Below, in pieces: positions 1 to 5,257 of a stretch of 5,744 nt of DNA. How positions within the stretch are numbered: position 1 is the first letter of the stretch; every line of letters starts with the position of its first letter. Source of the DNA: Oscillospiraceae bacterium (GTDB lineage: Bacteria; Bacillota_A; Clostridia; Oscillospirales; Oscillospiraceae); the NCBI GenBank assembly GCA_017549325.1, contig JAFYVA010000099.1, forward strand, positions 1 through 5,744, in the 5' to 3' direction. The position numbers and the translations under genes were made by a program. The notes beneath the pieces are model-generated. The model made no database searches, was not told the origin of the DNA, and was given only the letters and a program-made list of their open reading frames with translations.

Positions 1-4
1 CAGC

Positions 5-38
5 GGATTGCCGCTTGCCTGCGGCAATCCAATTTTAT
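5..38 (+). terminator. Intrinsic terminator of an upstream gene
   Basis: A perfect 10-bp stem (GGATTGCCGC at 5-14 pairing with GCGGCAATCC at 21-30) closes a 6-base loop and is followed by the U-rich tail AATTTTAT. This is the form of a rho-independent terminator for a plus-strand gene lying left of the window. The tail is interrupted by A residues, so efficiency is uncertain. Confidence 0.7.
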
Positions 39-45
39 TTGAATT

Positions 46-66
46 TGTAGGCCGCTAGGTTCGAAT
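46..66 (+). repeat. Degenerate inverted copy of the tRNA-Arg 3' half
   Basis: Bases 46-66 match a 20-base stretch of the neighbouring tRNA-Arg (complement of 135-154: end of the anticodon stem, variable region and T-loop GGTTCGAAT) at every position except one inserted A at 57. It lies on the opposite strand to the tRNA. Beyond 66 the likeness fades, although an ACCA occurs at 75-78, about where a tRNA 3' end would fall. The T-stem cannot pair properly and no 5' half is present, so it is not a working tRNA. It may be a relic of integration or rearrangement at this tRNA. Confidence 0.6.
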
Positions 67-83
67 TTGCCGAAAACCATAGC

Positions 84-119
84 AAAAGGCTCCACCCCCC
101 TCCGGGGGCAGAGCCTTTT
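84..119 (-). terminator. Terminator of the tRNA-Arg gene
   Basis: Reading the minus strand, a 9-bp outer stem (AAAAGGCTC at 84-92 pairing with GAGCCTTTT at 111-119) continues through a small mismatch into an inner C5/G5 stem (96-100 with 104-108). The TTTT at the end of the stem supplies the U tract. The stem begins at the terminal A of the encoded CCA, so the pre-tRNA trailer is essentially this hairpin. The symmetric A/T ends mean it could also stop plus-strand transcription. Confidence 0.85.
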
Positions 120-195
120 GGTACGCCCGACTGGATTCGAACCAGCGGCCTACAGAGTCGGAGTCTGTCACTCTATCCAACTGAGCTACGGGCGC
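119..195 (-). tRNA. tRNA-Arg (anticodon CCG)
   Basis: The complement folds as a complete cloverleaf: acceptor GCGCCCG with CGGGCGT (one G-U closing pair), D arm GCTC/GAGT with loop AGTTGGATA, anticodon stem ACAGA/TCTGT around loop CTCCGAC, and T arm GCTGG/CCAGT around TTCGAAT. Loop positions 34-36 read CCG, which decodes the arginine codon CGG. A20 in the D loop and C35 in the anticodon are known arginine identity elements and both are present. Discriminator A (122) and CCA (119-121) are encoded in the DNA. The gene has its own promoter and terminator and is divergent from rex. Confidence 0.97.
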
Positions 196-229
196 AAATA
201 TTTACTTGGTGCTTTATAGCACGCGAAAT

Positions 230-258
230 ATTATACCAACTTTCCGTGTCGAAGTAAA
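230..258 (-). promoter_or_regulatory. Sigma-A-type promoter of tRNA-Arg
   Basis: On the minus strand, -35 TTTACT (253-258) and a consensus -10 TATAAT (230-235) are separated by 17 bases. Transcription would start near 223, about 27 bases before the mature tRNA. The short leader holds a 5-bp hairpin (GTGCT/AGCAC, 209-222) that RNase P processing would remove. Confidence 0.8.
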
Positions 259-280
259 GGGAAAAATTTTTCAAAAAAGA

Positions 281-299
281 TTGTTAAAAAAGTTGACAA
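281..299. promoter_or_regulatory. Candidate Rex operator (autoregulation)
   Basis: The sequence TTGTTAA-N5-TTGACAA is an inverted repeat with one mismatch between arms. It resembles the known clostridial Rex site TTGTTAA-N4-TTAACAA, but the spacer is 5 rather than 4 bases. It overlaps the -35 hexamer of the rex promoter (293-298), where a bound repressor would block RNA polymerase. Rex autoregulation is known in other Gram-positive bacteria. Binding here is inferred, and the odd spacer is the main doubt. Confidence 0.5.
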
Positions 300-321
300 C
301 TGCACTTCAAAGGAGTAGAAT
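293..321 (+). promoter_or_regulatory. Promoter of rex
   Basis: A perfect -35 TTGACA (293-298) is followed after exactly 17 bases by -10 TAGAAT (316-321). Transcription would start near 328, about 30 bases before the rex ATG. The ribosome binding site is the AAGGGA-type stretch at 344-350. Confidence 0.85.
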
Positions 322-357
322 AAACCATAATTTTTTAGTATTAAAGGGAAGACGCTT

Positions 358-990
358 ATGAAAAAGCAAAAAGTATCCGATGCAGTCATCCATCGTCTGC
401 CCCGCTATTACCGCTATCTGAATGATCTGTACAACAAGGGTGTGGTGCGCATCTCCTCCCACTCTCTGGGTGATCGGATGGGCATTACCGCCTCCCAGAT
501 CCGTCAGGACCTGAGCTGTTTTGGCGAGTTCGGACAGCAGGGCTACGGCTATAATGTGGCAGAGCTCCGCGCAGAGATCGGCCGTATTCTGGGCATTGAC
601 CAAAACCATAAGATCATTGTCATCGGCGCCGGTCATCTGGGTCATGCGCTGCTGCAGAACTTTGATTTCAACGCCGTTGGCTTCCATATTGACTCTGCCT
701 TTGATCTCTCCCCCCACCTGATCGGTACCGAGATCAACGGTGTGAAAGTTCGTGACGGTGCCGAGATCGAGGCCTATATCGCCGAACACCATCCCGATGT
801 GGCCGTGCTGACCCTGCCTCAGACCATGGCACAGCCCGTTGCCGACCATCTGGTCGAACTGGGTATCCGCGGTTTCTGGAACTTCACCAACGTGGAGATT
901 TCCGTACCCGACCATGTCTTTACCGAAAACGTTCACTTTGTGGACACGCTGCTGACTCTCAGCTATCGCATCAGCCATCAGGAGCAATAA
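358..990 (+). CDS. rex: Redox-sensing transcriptional repressor Rex
   Basis: This 210-residue protein has the full Rex architecture and usual length. Residues 1-80 form the N-terminal winged-helix DNA-binding domain, with the family-typical ITASQIRQDLSCFGEFGQQG stretch at 43-62. Residues about 85-200 form a Rossmann NAD(H)-binding domain, with the dinucleotide motif GAGHLG at 90-95 and an acidic strand end at D112/D116. The C-terminal helix (about 192-207) is the part that swaps between subunits in known Rex dimers. Rex senses the NADH/NAD+ ratio: it represses fermentation and reductive-energy genes when NAD+ is plentiful and leaves DNA when NADH binds. The start ATG has an AAGGGAAG ribosome binding site 7-8 bases upstream. 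A Rex-like operator over its own promoter suggests autoregulation. The Cys/Gly-rich small gene lies 93 bases downstream with no terminator between, so the two may be cotranscribed. Confidence 0.97.
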   Translation: MKKQKVSDAVIHRLPRYYRYLNDLYNKGVVRISSHSLGDRMGITASQIRQDLSCFGEFGQQGYGYNVAELRAEIGRILGIDQNHKIIVIGAGHLGHALLQNFDFNAVGFHIDSAFDLSPHLIGTEINGVKVRDGAEIEAYIAEHHPDVAVLTLPQTMAQPVADHLVELGIRGFWNFTNVEISVPDHVFTENVHFVDTLLTLSYRISHQEQ

Positions 991-1037
991 TTTTTCGCCG
1001 CCGCGCACCAATTCCGAGCGGGCACATACTATGGAAT

Positions 1038-1079
1038 GAGACCTGTTACATCAGGCCTGAAATTTCATAGGAGGTTCTC
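1038..1079 (+). promoter_or_regulatory. Possible SD-sequestering leader structure
   Basis: GAGACCT (1038-1044) can pair with AGGTTCTC (1072-1079) with one bulged T. This would hide the last bases of the AGGAGGT ribosome binding site (1069-1075) of the Cys/Gly-rich gene. Within the loop, CCTG (1042-1045) can instead pair with CAGG (1052-1055), and 1051-1060 is a perfect 10-base palindrome. These alternatives could act as a translational switch, but the stems are short and this is inference only. Confidence 0.25.
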
Positions 1080-1083
1080 GTTT

Positions 1084-1257
1084 ATGTGTAATCAGAATTC
1101 CTGCTTCGGTGGCGGCAACTGCTGCTGGATCATCATCGCCATCATCCTGCTGTTCCTCTTCTGCGGCAACGGCTCCGGCAGCTGCGGTATGAGCTGCGGC
1201 GGCTGCGGCAGCAGCTCCGGCTGTGGCTGTGGCTGCGACAACGGCTGCGGCTGCTGA
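1084..1257 (+). CDS. Cys/Gly-rich small membrane-type protein, unknown function
   Basis: This protein has 57 residues, 13 of them Cys and 15 Gly. It starts with a polar segment containing C2, C7 and the pair C13-C14. A short hydrophobic run follows (W15 to F26, about 12 residues, Ile/Leu/Phe), then a Cys/Gly/Ser tail with CGCGC at 47-51 and CGC at 55-57. It has no Lys, Arg, His or Glu, and Asp52 is the only charged side chain. I chose ATG 1084 because AGGAGGT sits 8 bases upstream. An in-frame ATG at 1036 would add 16 residues but lacks a good ribosome binding site. A strong terminator follows 11 bases after the stop. From memory, similar clostridial proteins carry the uninformative label 'chorion class high-cysteine protein'. 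Metal binding, thiol-redox or envelope/spore-coat roles are all possible and none is shown. Its position behind rex hints at a redox link. Confidence 0.8.
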   Translation: MCNQNSCFGGGNCCWIIIAIILLFLFCGNGSGSCGMSCGGCGSSSGCGCGCDNGCGC

Positions 1258-1268
1258 CAAACGATAAA

Positions 1269-1296
1269 AAAAGAGACCGCGAAAGCGGTCTCTTTT
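1269..1296. terminator. Bidirectional terminator between convergent genes
   Basis: A perfect 12-bp stem (AAAAGAGACCGC at 1269-1280, GCGGTCTCTTTT at 1285-1296) closes a GAAA tetraloop. On the plus strand it ends with TTTTCTTTT and terminates the rex/small-protein unit. On the minus strand the A run at 1266-1272 becomes a U tract and ends the aminotransferase transcript, whose stop codon is at 1310-1312. Confidence 0.93.
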
Positions 1297-1309
1297 CTTT
1301 TGCTTTTTC

Positions 1310-2407
1310 TTAGCCCTTCATCTTGTTCAGCACAACGCCGAAGACCTCGAGCATGTTGTAGCAATCCTGCTCATAGATCTCGCCCATGTTGGCGACCTGG
1401 ATCATGTTCTGCTTGGCATAGTCACCCTTGCCGATGTAGAAGGTGTAGCCACGGACTTCCATCTCATCGAGGAAGGTCTGGGCATCCACGCCCTCGGGCA
1501 GGAACACGGAGGTAACGGTGCTGGCCATATGCTCGTTGAGCAGCAGGCGGCAGCCCATGTCGGTCAGGCCCTTGCGGATAATGGCAGCGCACTTCTCATA
1601 ACGAGCGATGCGACCGGCCAGGGTCTCGTCCTCAATGATGTTGGTCAGAGCCACGTTCAGGGGCCAGAACAGGTTGACATTGGGGGTGTTGGGGGTCTGG
1701 TGGGTGTTCTTGGCGCTCTGATAGTGCTTGTACAGGCTCAGATAGACGTTCTTGCACTGCTTGGCAGTCAGGCTCTCCAGCACATCGCGCTTAGCGCAGA
1801 TGTAAGCGGAACCGGGATAAGCGCCCACGCACTTACCACCGACGGAGGTAGCGATGGAGATGTTGTTCTTCACCACATCGATGTTCTGGCCGCCGGCGGC
1901 GCTGACGCAGTCGACGCTCAGGATCTTGCCGTACTTGGCGCACAGCTGACCGACCTCGTAGACGGGGTTGATCATACCGGTGCAGGTCTCGTGGAACACC
2001 ATGGTGACCACCTTGACCTCGGGATGCTCGGCCATCATCTTCTCGATCACGGCAACATCGGGATAGGTGCCCCAGGGGAAGACGCAGTCAACCAGGGGGA
2101 TCTCGTACTTCTCGATGATCTCCAGCAGACGCTCACCGAACATACCGTTGCGGATCAGCATCACGGCCTCACCCTCGCAGAACATGGAGGACAGGACGGT
2201 CTCGTTGGAAGAGGTACCGGAACCGGAAACGATGACGCTATCATAGGTATCGTCGGCGTTGAACAGCTTCAGGATCTTGGCCTGAGTGTCCACGAACATC
2301 TCCTCGAACTCGCGGGAACGGTGGCAGATGTCATAGTGCAGCAGGGAGCGGCGGACATTGTCCTTCACCATAACGGGACCGGGGCTAAACAGCTTGGTCA
2401 TGCTCAT
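1310..2407 (-). CDS. Class V PLP aminotransferase (PhnW/AGXT-like)
   Basis: This 365-residue protein is a fold-type I, class V PLP-dependent aminotransferase of normal family length. The N-terminal SPGPVMV (8-14), the phosphate-binding loop SGSGTSSNE (61-69), VFHETCTGMINP (137-148), SVDCVSAAGG (164-173, with D166 expected to contact the PLP ring nitrogen) and SVGGKCVGAYPG (188-199, with K192 the expected Schiff-base lysine) appear in order. HQTPNTPNV (236-244) is also typical. The nearest known types are 2-aminoethylphosphonate-pyruvate transaminase and alanine-glyoxylate/serine-pyruvate transaminase. They move an amino group to or from pyruvate or glyoxylate in the cytosol. No phosphonate genes are nearby, so the substrate is open. 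ATG 2407 is preferred because GGAGGA (2416-2421) lies 8 bases upstream; the next Met, codon 3, is worse placed. It follows the kinase on the same strand after 193 bases but has its own promoter. Confidence 0.88.
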   Translation of the reverse strand: MSMTKLFSPGPVMVKDNVRRSLLHYDICHRSREFEEMFVDTQAKILKLFNADDTYDSVIVSGSGTSSNETVLSSMFCEGEAVMLIRNGMFGERLLEIIEKYEIPLVDCVFPWGTYPDVAVIEKMMAEHPEVKVVTMVFHETCTGMINPVYEVGQLCAKYGKILSVDCVSAAGGQNIDVVKNNISIATSVGGKCVGAYPGSAYICAKRDVLESLTAKQCKNVYLSLYKHYQSAKNTHQTPNTPNVNLFWPLNVALTNIIEDETLAGRIARYEKCAAIIRKGLTDMGCRLLLNEHMASTVTSVFLPEGVDAQTFLDEMEVRGYTFYIGKGDYAKQNMIQVANMGEIYEQDCYNMLEVFGVVLNKMKG

Positions 2408-2486
2408 AATAGATATCCTCCATTAATGTAATCGTCAAATGTTTTTTTGCGGAATTTGATAAAAAACCACAGAACTCTACAGTGAT

Positions 2487-2514
2487 ATTGTACCTCTTCC
2501 CACATCAAAGTCAA
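2487..2514 (-). promoter_or_regulatory. Promoter of the aminotransferase gene
   Basis: On the minus strand, -35 TTGACT (2509-2514) and -10 TACAAT (2487-2492) are 16 bases apart, each one base from consensus. Transcription would start near 2480, leaving a leader of about 70 bases. The rest of the gap 2408-2600 is AT-rich. I see no convincing terminator behind the kinase gene in it, only a weak T-run with poor stems around 2550-2580, so read-through from the kinase is possible. Confidence 0.7.
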
Positions 2515-2600
2515 GAAAAGGCATCTTTTTTTGTACATATCGGAACGGCTCGAAAAACAGGAATTCCGAAAAAAAGGAAACTTGCTCTCAAATGTTCGGT

Positions 2601-4097
2601 TTAATCCTCTATCCAGTACTTTGCGCGCTCCACAGCGCGGTGCCAGTGGTAGAGGAGGTAGTCACGCTGGTCGGCGCTCATTTTGGGTTCATACCGACAG
2701 GCGGGCTTCCAGATATTCTCCACATCCCGGATAGAGCCAAACTCGCCGATACCCAGTGCCGCCATAAAGGCAGCGCCCAGCGCCGTGGTCTCCAGCACCT
2801 CGGGAATATCGAGAGGAATGTTGAGAATATCCGCCTGGAACTGCATCAGGAAGCGGTTGGTGGTGGCCGCACCGTTACAACGGATGACAGAGATCGGCAC
2901 ATTGGCCTCCTTCTGCATAACGTCCAACACATCACGCACCTGATAGGCGGTGGACTCCAGCGTGGCGCGAATAATGTGGGAGCGGCTGGTGCCGCCGTTG
3001 ATGCCGATCATCATGCCGGAGGCGTAGGAATCCCAGTGGGGCGCGGCAAGGCCGGTAAACGCCGGAACGAAATAGACGCCGCCGTTATTCTCCACTTCCA
3101 GCGCGTATTTCTCACTCTCGGCAGTGGAGGTGAGGATACCCAGACCATCCTTGAGCCACTTGGTGGCCGCACCGGTACTGTAGACACCGCCGTCCAGTGC
3201 GAAGGTCATCTGATCGTCCAGCTTCCACGCCACCGTAGGCAGCAGGCCGTTTCGGGAGGCCACGGCCTTATCTCCGGTGTTCATCAGCATGAAGCAGCCC
3301 GTACCGTAAGTGGTCTTGATGGTACCGGGTGTGATACAGGCCTGTCCCACAAGCGCCGCCTGCTGATCCACCAGAATACTGGAGATGGGAACGCGGGCGC
3401 CCAGGAAGTCCAGCGGATCGGTAAATGCGTACTGCGTGGCGCTGTCGCGGATCTCCGGCAGGATGCTGCGGTCGATGTCAAACAACTCCAGCAGCTCCTC
3501 GTCCCACTGTCCCGTATGGATGTTGAACAGCAGCGTACGGGAGGCGGTGGAGGCATCGGTCACATGGACACGGCCATGGGTGATCTTCCACACGATCCAC
3601 GAATCCAGCGTACCGCACAGCAGACGCCCCTGCTTCATCAGATCGCGGGCACCCTCCACATGGTCGAGGATCCACTTGATCTTGGTGGCAGAGAAATAGG
3701 AGTCCACCATCAGACCCGTCTTGCTATGGACGAGATCATTATACTTATCGGCCAGTTGATCGGCCTCACGGGCGGTGCGGCGATCCTGCCAGACGATAGA
3801 GTTGTAGATGGGCTGACCGGTTCCGCGGTCCCAGACCACCACCGACTCACCCTCATGGTTCAGACCCACACACACGATGGACTCAGGGCCGGCACCGGTG
3901 CTGGACAGCGCCTGCAGCGTTGCAGAGAGAACGGAGGTCCATACCTCACGGGCATCGTGCTCCACCCATCCCGTCTGGGGATAGTACAGAGGGATCTCGT
4001 GATAGCCGCGTCCGGCCTCTCTCCAATTTCTGTCAAACAGGATCGCCGTGGTTCCGGCGGTACTCTGATCCAGACCTAAATAGTACATATCGTTCAT
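2601..4097 (-). CDS. glpK: FGGY-family kinase, glycerol kinase-like
   Basis: At 498 residues this protein has glycerol kinase length and layout: FGGY N domain (about 1-250) and C domain (about 255-450). The N-terminal phosphate loop LGLDQSTAGTTA (7-18), SIVWQDRRT (100-108), TGLMVDSYFSATKIKWILD (127-145), DQQAALVGQ (244-252), YGTGCF (264-269), FTGLAAPHW (347-355) and RATLESTAYQ (377-386) are all near glycerol kinase consensus. Glycerol kinase uses ATP to make sn-glycerol 3-phosphate. Of the E. coli glycerol contacts, E84, W103, Y134, D244 and F269 are matched, but the usual NQRET motif reads NHEGES, which puts Gly83 where Arg83 should be. Substrate may therefore be another small polyol. GAGG (4103-4106) lies 5 bases before ATG 4097. 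No glpF or glpD is visible; an AraC regulator is immediately upstream. Confidence 0.87.
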   Translation of the reverse strand: MNDMYYLGLDQSTAGTTAILFDRNWREAGRGYHEIPLYYPQTGWVEHDAREVWTSVLSATLQALSSTGAGPESIVCVGLNHEGESVVVWDRGTGQPIYNSIVWQDRRTAREADQLADKYNDLVHSKTGLMVDSYFSATKIKWILDHVEGARDLMKQGRLLCGTLDSWIVWKITHGRVHVTDASTASRTLLFNIHTGQWDEELLELFDIDRSILPEIRDSATQYAFTDPLDFLGARVPISSILVDQQAALVGQACITPGTIKTTYGTGCFMLMNTGDKAVASRNGLLPTVAWKLDDQMTFALDGGVYSTGAATKWLKDGLGILTSTAESEKYALEVENNGGVYFVPAFTGLAAPHWDSYASGMMIGINGGTSRSHIIRATLESTAYQVRDVLDVMQKEANVPISVIRCNGAATTNRFLMQFQADILNIPLDIPEVLETTALGAAFMAALGIGEFGSIRDVENIWKPACRYEPKMSADQRDYLLYHWHRAVERAKYWIED

Positions 4098-4117
4098 GAC
4101 TACCTCACATCTTCAAA

Positions 4118-4131
4118 CAGCGCAAACGCTG
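4118..4131 (-). other. Small hairpin in the kinase leader
   Basis: CAGCG (4118-4122) and CGCTG (4127-4131) form a 5-bp stem with a 4-base loop, about 20 bases before the kinase start. It is followed on the minus strand by TTTGAAG rather than a U tract, so it is not a good terminator. It may be an mRNA leader structure or simply chance. Confidence 0.3.
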
Positions 4132-4141
4132 CTTTTTCATC

Positions 4142-4170
4142 AGTATACTCCCATAAAGCACAAAAATAAA
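4142..4170 (-). promoter_or_regulatory. Candidate promoter of the kinase gene
   Basis: On the minus strand a near-consensus -10 TATACT (4142-4147) is preceded 17 bases upstream by a poor -35, TTTATT (4165-4170). A good -10 with a weak -35 fits a promoter needing an activator, as expected if the adjacent AraC-family protein drives it. No repeated operator is obvious in the 96-base gap. The -10 lies about 45 bases before the start codon. Confidence 0.45.
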
Positions 4171-4193
4171 GCAAATTGTATGAATCTTGCACT

Positions 4194-5063
4194 TTACTCG
4201 GTATTGTGCGCACTCCCTGCCGTACGCTTACGGCCATACAAACGCACATCACGGGCCGTACAGTTGAGGAACTTGCGGAAGGCACGGTTCATATGTGCCT
4301 GATCAAAATATCCGTAATCCACCGCCGCATCCAGCAAGGATTTGGGTTGCTCGGTGGCGATGTATCTGGTGCAGAAATGCAGCTGCACCAGTTCGCAGAA
4401 GAGCTTGGGAGAAAGTCCGGCGTGGGATTGGAACACGCGGTTGAGGTAGCGTTCACTGCATCCCACCGTCTTGGCCAGTTCCTGAATCCGCAGATTTCCC
4501 TGATTCTTCTCGATCTCCTCCACACATCGGCTCACCAGCGCCATCGGAACAAAGGCCCCCACTTCACGGGCTGTCAAATACCGCTGCAGCAGCACGTTGC
4601 GCTCATGGAAGGACTCGCCGTGGCGCAGCTGCGTCAGCAGCTCCGATACACCGCGGAAAAAGGTGTCCAGCGGCGTAAGGCGGTCAGCAATATCACTTAC
4701 CGGCGCCGGTGCAATCGCCGTAGCACTGCCCGGACGCAGCCGCAGACAAAAGGCGGCACTGTGCGGCGGGATGGTCAGATGCTCAATGGTGGCCGCCACA
4801 CCGCGGAAGTATCCCTGTGCCTCGGTGCGGCCCAGGAAGAACACCAGCATCGTGCAGCCATCCGGCGTCAATGGGTAGGACATGGACTCGTTGGTATGGT
4901 TCTGCACCTCAAAGCTGTCCAGCAGGACGTGGCCCAATTCATGCTCGCGGCGGAAGATCCTGTGCTGCACGCGAACGGTACTCGACTCAAACAGGGAGGG
5001 AACATACGCCGACTCTTCATGGGTATCTTTTCTGTATTGTCGATTACTGATGAACAGTGACAC
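4194..5063 (-). CDS. AraC-family transcriptional regulator
   Basis: With the chosen GTG start the protein has 289 residues. The C-terminal AraC/XylS domain (about 178-278) has two helix-turn-helix units: IQELAKTVGCSERYLNRVFQ at 193-212 and a second at about 243-265 with the family signature DYGYFDQAHMNRAFRKF. The middle part, with CLRLRPGSATAI (106-117) and DRLTPLDTFF, resembles the DUF6597 N-terminal sensor domain of some AraC proteins. Start choice is uncertain. GTG 5063 has AAGGAGGTGA, a perfect match to the 16S anti-SD, 7 bases from the GGAGG core. An in-frame ATG at 5114 would add 17 residues (306 total) and has GGGGGGAGGA 7 bases upstream. I favour GTG because a possible -10 overlaps that ATG. 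The kinase starts 96 bases downstream on the same strand and is the likely target. The inducer is unknown. Confidence 0.85.
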   Translation of the reverse strand: MSLFISNRQYRKDTHEESAYVPSLFESSTVRVQHRIFRREHELGHVLLDSFEVQNHTNESMSYPLTPDGCTMLVFFLGRTEAQGYFRGVAATIEHLTIPPHSAAFCLRLRPGSATAIAPAPVSDIADRLTPLDTFFRGVSELLTQLRHGESFHERNVLLQRYLTAREVGAFVPMALVSRCVEEIEKNQGNLRIQELAKTVGCSERYLNRVFQSHAGLSPKLFCELVQLHFCTRYIATEQPKSLLDAAVDYGYFDQAHMNRAFRKFLNCTARDVRLYGRKRTAGSAHNTE

Positions 5064-5109
5064 GCCCTCACCTCCTTGCAAAAAACAGAACACACTTGTC
5101 CTTACGATC

Positions 5110-5138
5110 AGCATAGCATATCCTCCCCCCTGTGAAAA
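5110..5138 (-). promoter_or_regulatory. Weak candidate promoter of the AraC gene
   Basis: On the minus strand, -35 TTTTCA (5133-5138) and -10 TATGCT (5110-5115) are 17 bases apart. A second TATGCT overlaps it at 5115-5120. If used, transcription would start near 5103 and exclude the ATG at 5114, favouring the GTG start at 5063. Both hexamers are imperfect. Confidence 0.3.
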
Positions 5139-5202
5139 GTCCGTTTTTTACTATTTTTTCATTTTCTGTTTCTTTTCTGACAGAGCGGTGAGGAAATAGT
5201 AC

Positions 5203-5231
5203 TTCAACTTTTGCTTTTTGCGTGGTATACT
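5203..5231 (+). promoter_or_regulatory. Promoter of the Nudix hydrolase gene
   Basis: An extended -10, TGGTATACT (5223-5231), lies 17 bases from a poor -35, TTCAAC (5203-5208). The TG extension can compensate for the weak -35. Transcription would start near 5238, giving a leader of about 20 bases that contains the GAGG ribosome binding site. It is divergent from the AraC gene. Confidence 0.6.
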
Positions 5232-5257
5232 GGTTATATCAAACTGCGAGGTGGGCT

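Noticed and set aside
1025..1032. CATACTAT upstream of the Cys-rich gene, similar to a sporulation sigma-E -10 (CATACAAT)
   Set aside because: No matching -35 element (ATATT-like, about 14 bases upstream) is present, so a sporulation promoter cannot be supported.
1199..1255. GGC-TGY repeats resembling a tandem DNA repeat
   Set aside because: They are explained by the Gly-Cys codon pattern of the small protein and have no fixed repeat unit outside it.
1051..1260. Ala-rich and Gln/Pro-rich frames opposite the Cys/Gly-rich gene
   Set aside because: They are by-products of the GGC/TGC codon repeats read backwards. No SD or terminator fits them, whereas the plus-strand frame has both.
1529..2431. 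A 300-codon open frame on the plus strand, antisense to the aminotransferase gene
   Set aside because: The translation is low-complexity (Gly, Val, Leu, His, Asp) and the opposite strand has a complete, motif-bearing aminotransferase with a ribosome binding site and promoter.
2562..2569. GGAATTCC palindrome beside an A/T run, as a terminator for the kinase gene
   Set aside because: A 4-bp self-complement with no loop cannot form a useful terminator stem, and longer pairings nearby are weak.
2592..4079. A 495-codon open frame on the plus strand, antisense to the kinase gene
   Set aside because: It lies wholly opposite a gene with clear FGGY motifs, has no suitable ribosome binding site, and its His/Gln/Arg/Gly-rich translation matches no fold I recognise. 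Such frames are expected opposite GC-rich coding sequence.
4176..5060. A 294-codon open frame on the plus strand, antisense to the AraC gene
   Set aside because: The minus strand encodes a clear AraC helix-turn-helix pair here. The antisense frame has no ribosome binding site or recognisable domain.
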